Shown here in pieces: positions 22,055-31,824 of a stretch of DNA of 64,000 nt; positions within the stretch are counted from its first letter, which is position 1, and each line of letters begins with the position of its first letter. Source of the DNA: DAOTXR01 sp034435375. Lineage in GTDB: Bacteria; Chloroflexota; Anaerolineae; Aggregatilineales; UBA3940. The DNA is taken from assembly GCA_034435375.1 (NCBI GenBank), contig DAOTXR010000083.1, positions 14,268 through 78,267 of the forward strand, given 5' to 3'. The notes under the pieces were generated by a model. It did no database searches. It was not told where the DNA came from and was given only the letters and a program-made list of their open reading frames with translations. Made by a program: the position numbers and the translations under genes.

Positions 22055-24372
22055 GTGACCTGCTCCAAATCAAAATCAAGAACGCTGATTCCACCTGCGC
22101 TGAGTGTTTCAAGGGGCTGCATCTTGCGGTGGTGCGAGACCCGGACGACCACTGTGCCACGCCCGTTTCGGTGCGCGCTGAAGCCCTGCTGTTCCAGCAG
22201 CGACAGGGCCTCAGCCTGCTGCGGCTCTGCGATCCGCAGCACCAGCTCCAGCTTCAGCCGCTCGTGCAGAGCTGCCGGTGTGACTATCTCGGCGACCTGC
22301 CCGCGCTCCAGAACAAGCACCCGGTCGGCCAGCGCGTCAAGCTCCTCGAAGCGATGCGAGGCGAACACGATCAACTTTCCTGCGTCGCGCAGACCAGCCA
22401 GCAGTTCCAGATAGTCACGGCGCGCCGCCGCATCGAGGTTTGCGGTTGGCTCATCCAGTAGCAGCACCGGTGGATCGGACAGCAGGGCGACCGCCAGCGC
22501 CAGCCGCTGCTTCAGCCCGCCGGAAAGCGCCGGAACGGGTTTGCGGCTGTGTTCTGACAGCCCCAGCTGCTCCAGCAGGGAGGGAATACGCGCCGGGTCG
22601 GCCTTTTTTAGCTGCGCGTAGAAAGTCAGCGTCTCCTGAACGGACCAGTCGTAGAACACTGCTTCCTGCGGCACATACCCGATCAGGCTACGCGCCTGCT
22701 TGCCCTGTCGCTGCACATTCCTCCCAGCAACCGTTATAGTCCCGTCAAAGACGATCAGGCCGAGGATCGCTTTGAGAAGCGTGGTTTTGCCTGCGCCGTT
22801 TGGCCCCCACAGCGCGACCGCTTCGCCGCTGTGGGCAGTAAATGAAGCGCCATCAAGCGCCTGCGTCCTGCCGTATCGCTTGGAAACGCTCTCCACCGCG
22901 ATGAGCGGCGCGGCTGTATGTTCGTCCATCCTGATTGTCTCGTTTCTATTTGCTGCCGCCCGGCTGGCAGGCCGCCCGTTCACCACTGTCAGCAGGCCGC
23001 ATCCTAGCCCCAGCGCCAGCACAGTCAGCGCAGCACCAATCATCTCGGCGGTTCGGCGTGGAGGCAGGGCGCTGAGGGGGACCGCCGCAGGCTCGATGCG
23101 GGGAGCCGGGTCGCTCAGCTTTGGCTGCGGCCTGACCACCGGGAAGGCGCGGGCGGCCAGCTCTATCGCCTGCACCGCCGGGCTGAAGATCAGCGCTCGC
23201 AGGCGCGGCTCCCGGTCATACAGGCTCTCAAACAGCCGCTCGGAGGTGTAGGGAATGTCTCCCGTGCCATCGCCGTCTGCGTCAAAGCCACTGTAGTCGC
23301 TCCAGGTGTTGCCAAGCCATGTGTTCCAGTCAGACTGGCCGCCGCCGCCTTGCAGGCTGACCTGTTCGATGTTTTCCCAGAAGGTGTTGCCGGTGAACTG
23401 ACTGCCCCGCACGGCAGGCTGGAGCGCTACCCCCACATCGTTGAAGGCAACAGTGTTGCCGGTAAAGCGGGCGTAGCCGCCGGCATCAGGGCGGAAGGGC
23501 GTGCCATCAAGGAAAATGCCCACCCGGTTGTCAACCAGCAGGTTGTCACCCGCCTGGATGTTGTCTGCATCCTTGAAGGCGAGCGCATAGCCGCTTGGAC
23601 CGCGCTGGCCCCGGATGGTGTTTCCAGCGAGTGTGGTTGCGTTGGTGTACATCACGTAGATGCCCACGGAGTTGTTGAGTATCTGGTTGTGCTCGATGAG
23701 CGCATTGTCGCAGTACATCAGATGGATGCCGTAGCGTCCTCCGGTGATGGTGTTTTCGCGTAGGGTAACGTAGGAAGAGTACCATACCACCACATCGCGC
23801 ACGCTATACACCAGATTCTCTTCAACAAGGACGTGCTGGCTGTACCACAGCCGTATGCCGTCGCCCCGACGTCCGGTGTCATATTCGGTTTTGCTGGTGA
23901 TTTCGTTTCCACGCACTACCGCATTGTCGGCCTGGGCCACAAAGACGCCAAACAGCACATCGGAGAGGCGGTTGTACTCAGCGCGTGTGTGCGCGGCTGC
24001 CAGCGTGATCCCGGCGTGGTCCCGGTCGGGTTCCACGCCGCTGCCGCGAATGTCAAAGCCGGTGATGGCGCTGCCCGGCGCGTTCAGCGTGACGACCGTG
24101 CCGGCATCGCCGCCATCAATCAACGGCCAGCCGACACCCTCCAGCGTTACTGCCCTGCTGACGACAACCGGGCCGATGTAAGCGCCCCCACGCACTTCAA
24201 TCACGTCGCCGTCGTGGGCGTCTGCCAGCGCTTCGTCCAGGCTGGTATAGGGGCCTGTGGGCGAGACAATGAGCCGCGCTCCCTGCCCATCTTCCCGTGC
24301 CTGCGCGGTGCCGGTGGACAGCAGCACCGCAGCGGCCAATATCAGGCACAGGATCAGCCGCTGCCGGTTCAT
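22045..24372 (-). CDS. nosDF: Fused NosD-NosF: periplasmic beta-helix protein joined to the cytoplasmic ABC ATPase
   Basis: 775 residues in one uninterrupted frame. Residues 1-25 are a signal peptide. About 30-400 are right-handed beta-helix repeats of the NosD/CASH type (repeating N-x-I/L-x-x-N units such as ENTITGG, HNQILNN, GNTIRGQ). A hydrophobic segment at about 444-464 crosses the membrane. About 490-775 is an ABC ATPase with Walker A GPNGAGKTT (about 523-531), LSGGLKQR (about 616-623) and LLLDEP (about 637-642). NosD and NosF are normally separate proteins. The topology (outside, one helix, inside) makes a fusion workable. An ATG at the NosF boundary lacks a ribosome-binding site. The start overlaps the upstream gene by ATGA. 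Confidence 0.9.
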   Translation of the reverse strand: MNRQRLILCLILAAAVLLSTGTAQAREDGQGARLIVSPTGPYTSLDEALADAHDGDVIEVRGGAYIGPVVVSRAVTLEGVGWPLIDGGDAGTVVTLNAPGSAITGFDIRGSGVEPDRDHAGITLAAAHTRAEYNRLSDVLFGVFVAQADNAVVRGNEITSKTEYDTGRRGDGIRLWYSQHVLVEENLVYSVRDVVVWYSSYVTLRENTITGGRYGIHLMYCDNALIEHNQILNNSVGIYVMYTNATTLAGNTIRGQRGPSGYALAFKDADNIQAGDNLLVDNRVGIFLDGTPFRPDAGGYARFTGNTVAFNDVGVALQPAVRGSQFTGNTFWENIEQVSLQGGGGQSDWNTWLGNTWSDYSGFDADGDGTGDIPYTSERLFESLYDREPRLRALIFSPAVQAIELAARAFPVVRPQPKLSDPAPRIEPAAVPLSALPPRRTAEMIGAALTVLALGLGCGLLTVVNGRPASRAAANRNETIRMDEHTAAPLIAVESVSKRYGRTQALDGASFTAHSGEAVALWGPNGAGKTTLLKAILGLIVFDGTITVAGRNVQRQGKQARSLIGYVPQEAVFYDWSVQETLTFYAQLKKADPARIPSLLEQLGLSEHSRKPVPALSGGLKQRLALAVALLSDPPVLLLDEPTANLDAAARRDYLELLAGLRDAGKLIVFASHRFEELDALADRVLVLERGQVAEIVTPAALHERLKLELVLRIAEPQQAEALSLLEQQGFSAHRNGRGTVVVRVSHHRKMQPLETLSAGGISVLDFDLEQVTWN

Positions 24373-25055
24373 GCGCGCGATTCCTCCATGCTGCGGGCGG
24401 CCCTCCTACGCGCCTCAACAATTGGCTTGTAAGCCATACGATGGAACCACAGCCCAGCCAGCACTACCGCCACCGCAGCTACTACCAGCGCCAGCCCCAT
24501 CTCAGGCCGCGCGATGGTGGCAAACTGGCCCACCGTTCCACGCCCGAACAGCGGAGGGGTAAACGGCTCGATCGCGCTGCCCAGCGGCGAGTTCGGGTCG
24601 ATGCTGTGACCGTACTGATACAGAATCCACCACAGGTCAAGGAGAAACACGAAGGGATAAGCCAGAATGGGAATGGCGAGAATCCCGGCCCACTGGTTGT
24701 GGATGAACACGCCAGCCATCAACAGCAGCCCCATCGCTGCGACTGCATAGACTGAGGTTGTGCGCTCAAGCCGCCCGCCTTCATCCAGCGACGGCATGCC
24801 GAGGTAGTGGTTAAGCGAGTCGATCTCCCTGATGTCTCCTTCAAGCTGGTTGATATAGACTTTCACCGTCAGCCCGTCAGGATACTGGGGCGCGAACATG
24901 GTCATGCTCCAGTAAGGCACGAAGATCGAGATCATGATCAGCAGTGCCGCCAGCATCAGCAGCGCGCTTGGCAGCAGGTATTCCCCCAGATGATGCTCGC
25001 TGCCGTCCGGCAGGATAACTCTCACGCCCGGGTCAAGGTTGATGGAGAACTTCAT
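24369..25055 (-). CDS. Integral membrane protein of the nos cluster (NosB-like position)
   Basis: 228 residues with about four to five membrane segments (near 28-50, 100-120, 122-145 and 188-210). A soluble loop (about 55-95) contains the Tyr/Asp-rich LTVKVYINQLEGDIREIDSLN. The gene lies between nosZ and nosD, the place of nosB in clade II clusters such as that of Wolinella. That family is a conserved membrane protein of unproven function. The C-terminus is basic (EARRRAARS), so it probably faces the cytoplasm. The assignment rests mainly on position and topology. Confidence 0.7.
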   Translation of the reverse strand: MKFSINLDPGVRVILPDGSEHHLGEYLLPSALLMLAALLIMISIFVPYWSMTMFAPQYPDGLTVKVYINQLEGDIREIDSLNHYLGMPSLDEGGRLERTTSVYAVAAMGLLLMAGVFIHNQWAGILAIPILAYPFVFLLDLWWILYQYGHSIDPNSPLGSAIEPFTPPLFGRGTVGQFATIARPEMGLALVVAAVAVVLAGLWFHRMAYKPIVEARRRAARSMEESRA

Positions 25056-25083
25056 CAGGACTTCCTTCCCGCCTTATCTGGCA

Positions 25084-25127
25084 GCATCCTGCCGGCCCCC
25101 GTTGGCGCACGAGGACCGGCAGGATGC
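25084..25127 (-). promoter_or_regulatory. 12-bp perfect hairpin between nosZ and the membrane gene
   Basis: GCATCCTGCCGG (25084-25095) pairs perfectly with CCGGCAGGATGC (25116-25127) around a 20-base loop. No T-tract follows on the minus strand. It could protect the 3' end of a nosZ message or reduce read-through, giving more NosZ than accessory proteins. Confidence 0.5.
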
Positions 25128-25139
25128 GACCGCAGCAAA

Positions 25140-27134
25140 TTACGGTTTGGCCAGGAAATAGCCGATCATTTCCAGGTGCAGCGCGGAGCAGAACTCCGTG
25201 CAGTAGTAGGTGTAGGTGCCGGGATACTTCACATCGAACTCGATGGTCTGCGTCTCGCCCGGCTCGAGGCTCAGATTGATGTTGTAACCGGAGAGCGCAA
25301 AGCCGTGTGTGGCATCCCGGGTGCGCTCAATATTGGTCAGGTGCCAGATGACGTGATCACCGACCTCGACCTCTATCAGCTCCGGCGTATAGTGCGACCG
25401 CACCACCGTCATCCAGATTTCGACCTCGCTGCCGTTGCGCTCAATGCGAGCTTCTTCCGGCGAGGCAACCGCGTTGGGGTCAATGCTCATCGTCTCTGGA
25501 TTCCAGCCTACCTCCGGATACACCTCGAAGGCGTGCAGCTTGTCGGCGGCGATGATCTGCGCATAGTGCGGCTCAGCCATGCCGATCGGCATGTCATAGA
25601 GCAGGCGCATCTGGTCGCCGGGCCGCGAGACATCCACCAACTGGAAGTTCTGCGGCAGCAGCGGGCCAACATTGGCGAAGCGGTCAATGCTCCACTTGTT
25701 CAGCGCCACCACATACATGCCGTCTGGCGAGGCGGTATCGCCTTCTGCCGCCGCGATGTGGCCGATGTTGTAGTGAACAGGCAGCTTCTGCACCAGTGTC
25801 CACGGCTCATCGGCATTCAGATCGTCATAGGGGCCGCCAAGCGTCCAGCGCGCCACTGCGGAGTCGAGGAATAGGGAGGTGTAGGCATAACCATCCGGGC
25901 CAAACACCGTATGCAGCGGGCCGAGACCAAGCTCAACCTGCGCTTCCATGGTGTCGTCCAGCGGGATGACCGGAATGCCATAGGGATCGGTTTCGAAGCC
26001 GCCAGCCTCAATCGCCTCCAGAATCCGGGCGAAGCTGTAAACCGTCACGTGTGGATCAAGCTTGCCGCCGACGACAATATACTCGCCGCCGGGGGTGACA
26101 TCCGCGCCGTGCGGGCTTTTCGGCTCCGGGGTAAAGTACAGGAGTCCTTCCTCAATGGCGGTTTCCAGACGAATGACCGCCATCCCGTTGATCATCTCCA
26201 CGTTCCCGGCCTCGAACACCTCGGCAGCGGCCCGCCAGTTGATGATGTGTAGGTAATCGGTGTCGTTGCGCGTGGTGCCTGCCTCAAATGGCGGCTCCCC
26301 TTCCTCCGTCATGCCGGTTGCCATCTCGGTGTTGAACGAGTTGCAAAACAGCCAACCATCGCTGACACCCTTCCCGGCGTCGCACAGGTCCTGCCAGTAG
26401 GGCGGAAGCTCGATCTGGAACGAGCGCGACTCGTCGACGCGCCCACTGACCCGGTCAAACGCCCAGAGCGTCAGCAGGCCGCGATAGCTCTCCTGATAGT
26501 CCTCAATCGGCGCGTATTCCCCACCGATGGGCGCGGCATACTGCGGCCCCTCGATCACGTACTCGGTGTTGGGGGTCGCGAAAGTGCCGCCGTGGTCGTT
26601 GATGGCGTTTGGGTTCTTGATGATCTGCTTGGTCTCAAAGTCGCTGAGGCTGATGACGGCCAGCCGCGCATTGGCTTTATCGTTGATGAAGACAAATTCG
26701 CCGTCGTACTCTCCATTCGTCTCAGACAGTGCAGGGTGGTGGGTGTCACCCCACAACACTGGCTCGCCGTTGACATTGCCGCCAGCCAGCACCTCCATGC
26801 TTGTTCCGCCATACCCGTAGCCCTGCCAGGGTTCGGGGGTGAACACACCGATCACCCGCAGGATGCGCATGGAAGGAACGCCGATCACCAGCACCTGGCC
26901 GGACTGGCCGCCCGAGGCAATCATAATATAGGGATCGGTCTGTCCCGTAGGCATATAGGTGCTGACTGCCGCGTAAATGTCGTCGGCAGTCAGGCCGCGC
27001 TCTGCTGCCAGCGCCGCCGCGTCCGCTGGAAGCCCGGCGGTCCCAGTTGGGGTTGCGCCTGGCGCTCCAGAACATGAGGCCAGCAGGACGACCATAACCA
27101 GCAGCGCAGGCAGCACAAAAAGGTGTCGTTTCAT
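25140..27134 (-). CDS. nosZ: Nitrous oxide reductase, clade II (Sec-type lipoprotein)
   Basis: 664 residues. Reduces N2O to N2 outside the membrane. The N-terminus is a Sec-type lipoprotein signal (VLLASC) with no twin Arg, a clade II trait. The seven-bladed propeller shows CuZ His motifs GDTHHPALS, NDHGG, KSPHGAD, GPLHT, GHIAAAEG and AEPHYAQ. The C-terminal cupredoxin has the CuA motif CTEFCSALHLEM. A strong AGGAAGGGG site precedes the ATG. It heads the leftward cluster, with a symmetrical operator-like site about 70 bases upstream. All key copper ligands recognisable by eye are present, so activity is expected. Confidence 0.95.
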   Translation of the reverse strand: MKRHLFVLPALLVMVVLLASCSGAPGATPTGTAGLPADAAALAAERGLTADDIYAAVSTYMPTGQTDPYIMIASGGQSGQVLVIGVPSMRILRVIGVFTPEPWQGYGYGGTSMEVLAGGNVNGEPVLWGDTHHPALSETNGEYDGEFVFINDKANARLAVISLSDFETKQIIKNPNAINDHGGTFATPNTEYVIEGPQYAAPIGGEYAPIEDYQESYRGLLTLWAFDRVSGRVDESRSFQIELPPYWQDLCDAGKGVSDGWLFCNSFNTEMATGMTEEGEPPFEAGTTRNDTDYLHIINWRAAAEVFEAGNVEMINGMAVIRLETAIEEGLLYFTPEPKSPHGADVTPGGEYIVVGGKLDPHVTVYSFARILEAIEAGGFETDPYGIPVIPLDDTMEAQVELGLGPLHTVFGPDGYAYTSLFLDSAVARWTLGGPYDDLNADEPWTLVQKLPVHYNIGHIAAAEGDTASPDGMYVVALNKWSIDRFANVGPLLPQNFQLVDVSRPGDQMRLLYDMPIGMAEPHYAQIIAADKLHAFEVYPEVGWNPETMSIDPNAVASPEEARIERNGSEVEIWMTVVRSHYTPELIEVEVGDHVIWHLTNIERTRDATHGFALSGYNINLSLEPGETQTIEFDVKYPGTYTYYCTEFCSALHLEMIGYFLAKP

Positions 27135-27200
27135 GGGCCCCTTCCTGTAGGTCGAAGCGCTTGCGTTTTGCTAACTGTACGGGATTTTTACGGGCCGATG

Positions 27201-27216
27201 TATGACAGTTGTCATA
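27201..27216 (-). promoter_or_regulatory. Symmetrical operator-like site upstream of nosZ
   Basis: TATGACA (27201-27207) and TGTCATA (27210-27216) form a perfect inverted repeat with a 2-base centre, about 70 bases before the nosZ start. Its 16-base dyad size suits a Crp/Fnr-family dimer, and such a regulator is encoded at 19211. The sequence is not the classical Fnr box (TTGAT-N4-ATCAA). Confidence 0.5.
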
Positions 27217-27342
27217 TTTCAACCCTAAATAGTCTTGTTCAAGCGTAAAAAGTGCGGCACTGCCGCACAGAGGAAGAGCTGATGATGTGAGAAGGATGGG
27301 CTGGGAAAGAAGAGGAAAGCGCAGATCGCTGCGAGCGATCAC

Positions 27343-28407
27343 TCAGGCAGCCTGCTGGTTGCCAGGGCTGTTCCGCGCTGCCAGTGTCAGCAGGAGACCC
27401 AGGATGGCAATGCCATGCAGCAGACCTCCCCACTGCCGTCCCGCCAGCCATCCGGCCAGGTCCCCAGCGATGCGCAGCGAGATAGAAACCTGCAGCAGGA
27501 CCAATGGGGCGTACAGCACCGGGTGATACCTGATCTCCCGACCCAGAATGGCCGGCAGGATGATCGGTGCATGCCCGAAGATCATGGATATGGTGAACCC
27601 GACCAAGACTGCGTGCAGCATGGCGTCATACTGCACACCAGCCAGCCTGGACCCGAAACCGATCATCATCACCCCGGCGGCAGCCAGCCAGATGTAGCCT
27701 GCCAACAGACAGGCGGCGATATAGCGCGGCATACCATCGCTGCGGATGGTCCAGCGGGCAAGGTCAAAGCTCAGCAACCAGCCGCCCAGCAGGATGTAAG
27801 CCGTCCCCAGCAGGCGGATGCCAGTATCCGGCCAGATGCTCGCAGCCAGCAGCCCCAACAGTAACCAGGCCACGATCCCGCTGAACAGATGCCTGCTCCA
27901 GTTGGGCAGGCGCTTCACCCGTGACAGCTCCAACCGCTCTCCAGCCACGGTCAGCACCAGAAACGCTGCCCACCATGCTGCCAGCCGGGGGATGGACCAT
28001 CCGGCCATCCACAAGCTGCTGCCGGCCAGCCAGCACACAGCGCCCAGACCCATGGTCAACGTGTACGAGGCGGTGTGCTGCCGGACGATCACGACAAAGG
28101 CGATTACCAGGCCCAGCCCGGCCAGCACAAAAAGAACCTGTGAGGCAGCGGGGATGCCAGCCAGCAGAGCAACCGCCCCCGCAGCGCTCAGCGCAGGGCC
28201 AACATATCCCCACCAGCGCTGGAGAGCCACTGCCCGCTCGACAGCGATCAGTGTGCCCAGAAACCCGCAGATCATCAGCGGGCCATGATCGACCGGCTTC
28301 GCCACGAATGGAAGCAACCAGCCCATACGCACCAGGCCGAGCCAGCCGCCCAGCAGCAGCGAGCCGATGGCAATTGCCAGCAGAGGAAAACGGAGAGCGA
28401 CTTTCAT
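27343..28407 (-). CDS. NnrS-like polytopic membrane protein
   Basis: 354 residues from the ATG at 28405-28407, with about twelve hydrophobic segments. Conserved-looking His positions include HGPLMICGFLGTLIAVERAVAL near residue 45 and MLHAVLVGFTISMIFGHAPIILPAILG near 270, which recall NnrS and other heme/copper membrane proteins of NO metabolism. NnrS in proteobacteria is a heme- and copper-containing protein protecting against nitrosative stress. The match here is by motif and topology only. It lies upstream of nosZ on the same strand but is separated by a 208-base promoter region, so it is probably an independent unit of the same regulon. Confidence 0.6.
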   Translation of the reverse strand: MKVALRFPLLAIAIGSLLLGGWLGLVRMGWLLPFVAKPVDHGPLMICGFLGTLIAVERAVALQRWWGYVGPALSAAGAVALLAGIPAASQVLFVLAGLGLVIAFVVIVRQHTASYTLTMGLGAVCWLAGSSLWMAGWSIPRLAAWWAAFLVLTVAGERLELSRVKRLPNWSRHLFSGIVAWLLLGLLAASIWPDTGIRLLGTAYILLGGWLLSFDLARWTIRSDGMPRYIAACLLAGYIWLAAAGVMMIGFGSRLAGVQYDAMLHAVLVGFTISMIFGHAPIILPAILGREIRYHPVLYAPLVLLQVSISLRIAGDLAGWLAGRQWGGLLHGIAILGLLLTLAARNSPGNQQAA

Positions 28408-28566
28408 TATGGGTTCATCCCGACAGACTCCAGAGTGTGACGTGAGTCTTGCCATGCACCGGGTAGGCAGGCTGCAGACGTTCATTCCCCACCGCTGCAC
28501 AGGAACAGGACATGCCTTCTGTCGCCCACGGTTGAGAAGAGGCTCCTCTGCGTTTCTTGCCTGCTG

Positions 28567-28797
28567 CTATTCTTTGTATGAGCAGAGACCTGAACCGCAC
28601 TCACAGCCAGGGAGAAGACCCGATGAATCTCCTTTGCCATCTCCGGTCAGGACTATGAAACCGCTGAGTAGCTGCCTGGTATGCTCGCTCTGGCATCTGG
28701 GACATTGGGGCTTCAGTCTGTCCTCTCTCTCCTTGATGGAGGCACGTATCTCAAAAAGTGTGCCACAGTCCTCACAGTGAAACTCATAGATTGGCAT
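28567..28797 (-). CDS. FmdB family zinc-ribbon protein
   Basis: 76 residues: MPIYEFHCEDCGTLFE at the N-terminus and CPRCQSEHTRQLLSGF are the FmdB signature with two CxxC knuckles. A second Cys-rich tail (PGCECGSGLC) is unusual. The family is annotated as putative regulators, but the mechanism is unknown. It starts 3 bases after the ACR3 stop and is presumably co-transcribed with the arsenic genes; the extra Cys tail could then bind arsenite, which is speculation. Confidence 0.85.
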   Translation of the reverse strand: MPIYEFHCEDCGTLFEIRASIKEREDRLKPQCPRCQSEHTRQLLSGFIVLTGDGKGDSSGLLPGCECGSGLCSYKE

Positions 28798-28800
28798 GTT

Positions 28801-29931
<1,131 letters not shown>

Positions 29932-29954
29932 GATCAGTGTAGTCCTTTCTGATA

Positions 29955-30383
29955 TCAGATTGCCGGTGTTGTCATATCGGATGGCGTTGTTGCTTCAGCG
30001 GCGATGAGTGTCCCACAGGAGGGCTGGCGCAGGCCTATGTGTCCGGGATCAAGAAATGCCCGCAGCGTTGTGCTCAAACTTTCAAGCCTTTCCCTGCTGA
30101 CCGAGTAAAAAATCCAGCGGGCATCGTGACTCGCACGTTCCACATCGACCAATCCTGCTTCCCGCAAGACACGCAAGTGATGGGAGATCAGGTTGGGCGC
30201 AAGCTGCAGCGCCTCGCCCAGCTCGCAGTTACAGTAGGTGCCCTGCCTAAGCAGGTCGAAGATTCGCAGGCGATTCGGCTCTGCCAGCGCTTTGAGGACA
30301 TGAGATAGATTCGCAAAGTCGATCTCTTGGAGCGCGGCTTCTGTTTCCATGGGCAGCTTTTCGCTTGACAGTTCAATAGACAT
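29955..30383 (-). CDS. arsR: ArsR family metalloregulatory repressor
   Basis: 142 residues. The winged helix covers about 25-105: LSHVLKALAEPNRLRIFDLLRQG, then GTYCNCELGEAL with the CxC metal site before the recognition helix APNLISHHLRVLREAGLV. A late Cys (QPSCGT) could be a third arsenite ligand. It represses the arsR-acr3-fmdB operon and releases DNA on binding As(III). A perfect inverted repeat overlaps the start codon, and the promoter leaves little or no leader. Confidence 0.92.
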   Translation of the reverse strand: MSIELSSEKLPMETEAALQEIDFANLSHVLKALAEPNRLRIFDLLRQGTYCNCELGEALQLAPNLISHHLRVLREAGLVDVERASHDARWIFYSVSRERLESLSTTLRAFLDPGHIGLRQPSCGTLIAAEATTPSDMTTPAI

Positions 30384-30397
30384 TGAACTGTATTATC
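30368..30397 (-). promoter_or_regulatory. ArsR operator overlapping promoter and start codon
   Basis: ACAGTTCAAT (30368-30377) and ATTGAACTGT (30382-30391) form a perfect 10-base inverted repeat with a 4-base centre. The minus-strand -10 GATAAT is at 30392-30397 and the ATG is at 30381-30383, inside the operator. Repressor binding would cover the transcription start. Confidence 0.7.
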
Positions 30398-30651
30398 CTG
30401 AAAATCACCGACCGGGAAAGTGAAGGATGTCATTGGTTTGATGTGATGAGTAATCACCCCATGCAATCTACACAAAACATAACCATCGCCAGCACGGAAC
30501 TTGGCCGCACTGGGGCTGTTCGTCAATAATTCTGTAATCGGGTATGGTATGCAATACGACTCTGGAGAGCTATTTGTCTCGCTGCCACTGAGTTGACAGA
30601 TACTCTTGTATAAGACTTCTTCCGGATGGCTCCGCCGTCTGAGGGCATGGG

Positions 30652-31485
30652 ATGAATCTGAGCGAGCTGACCCAACTGTACGACCTATCTGGTAAGACGG
30701 CTGTCATCACCGGCGGCGCAGGCATATTGGGCGGTGAGATGGCCTGTGCCCTGGTGGGCTGCGGCGCGAATGTGGCCGTGCTAGACAGAAATCCAGCTCT
30801 GCCGGAGGGGCTAAGAAGGTCGATGGATGCGGGGCCAGGTAAATATATGGTCGCCTTTGGCGATGTGCTGGCACCAGACACCATGCTGGAAGCGGAGGCG
30901 GCCATTCGAGCAGCCTTCGGGCCGGTGACGATGCTCATCAATGCCGCCGGTGGCAACCACCCCAAAGCCACGACTGGCCCTGATATGAGTTTCTTTGATC
31001 TGCCGCGCGAGGCGCTGGAGTTCGTCTTTGATCTGAACCTCATCGGCACAATTTTGTCCAGCCAGGTGTTTGGCCGAGGAATGGCCGAACGCGGTGAGGG
31101 GGTCATCCTCAACGTATCTTCGATGAATGCCTTTACGCCCCTGACGCGCATCCCGGCCTATTCGGCGGCCAAGGCAGGGGTAAGCAACTTCACTCGATGG
31201 CTGGCGGTATACATGGCTCAGGAATATAGCCCTCGAATTCGTGTCAATGCTATCGCCCCAGGCTTTTTCCTGACCGAGCAAAACCGCTTTCTGTTGACCG
31301 ACACGCAAACCGGAGGGCTAACTACGCGAGGCCAGCGGATCATAGACCACACGCCAATGGGCCGCTTTGGCAATCCCGAAGACTTGCTTGGCCCAGTGCT
31401 GTGGCTGCTGTCGCCAGCTTCCGCCTTCGTGACAGGGGTGGTCATCCCGGTGGATGGTGGCTTTTCCGCGTTCAGTGGAGTGTAG
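30652..31485 (+). CDS. SDR oxidoreductase, D-mannonate/fructuronate-type
   Basis: 277 residues. TGGAGILGGEMA is the cofactor loop (about 23-34). NAAGGNHP, LNVSSMNAFTPL and YSAAKAG give the catalytic Asn/Ser/Tyr/Lys set. The GGNHPKAT stretch after the Asn-Ala-Ala-Gly motif is typical of SDRs annotated as D-mannonate oxidoreductase. Such enzymes interconvert D-mannonate and D-fructuronate with NAD(H). No hexuronate genes are adjacent, so the substrate is uncertain. The gene stands alone on the plus strand between arsR and the glycosyltransferases. Confidence 0.85.
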   Translation: MNLSELTQLYDLSGKTAVITGGAGILGGEMACALVGCGANVAVLDRNPALPEGLRRSMDAGPGKYMVAFGDVLAPDTMLEAEAAIRAAFGPVTMLINAAGGNHPKATTGPDMSFFDLPREALEFVFDLNLIGTILSSQVFGRGMAERGEGVILNVSSMNAFTPLTRIPAYSAAKAGVSNFTRWLAVYMAQEYSPRIRVNAIAPGFFLTEQNRFLLTDTQTGGLTTRGQRIIDHTPMGRFGNPEDLLGPVLWLLSPASAFVTGVVIPVDGGFSAFSGV

Positions 31486-31824
31486 CGATGCCCCTTGCCT
31501 TTCCGTACGGCAGCCGCAGAGGCACCCATCCGGCCATGACTTCTGCTTCGTATCTGACGACTCTTCTGGGAGGGCGTGATGGCGTATGCTCCACCTATGC
31601 CGTCCTAGGGCGGGGTGTTGCCTGTCCCTGACCTTGTCATCCACTCCCCTCTGTTTGTCACATGGCCGCACATGGTGTTAAACTGCCAGAGTCTACATCC
31701 AATGATGAACTCCAGCGACATTGGCAACCTGTCTACAGAGCACACTCACAGACTCTAGCCGTCTGGCAGATACAATGTCACGCCACGCCTAAGAGACTGA
31801 ACACCTCGTTCAAGAGGATGGCTG
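31486..31824. other. 339-base intergenic stretch
   Basis: No convincing gene. A possible plus-strand promoter, TTGTCA (31655-31660) with TTAAAC (31678-31683) spaced 17 bases apart, precedes the glycosyltransferase-like gene. An AGAGGA ribosome-binding site lies just before its ATG at 31825. Confidence 0.35.

Noticed and set aside
24807..25874. A 355-codon plus-strand frame across the NosB-like and nosZ genes
   Set aside because: It runs antisense across two clearly coding minus-strand genes and the hairpin between them. No ribosome-binding site or motifs.
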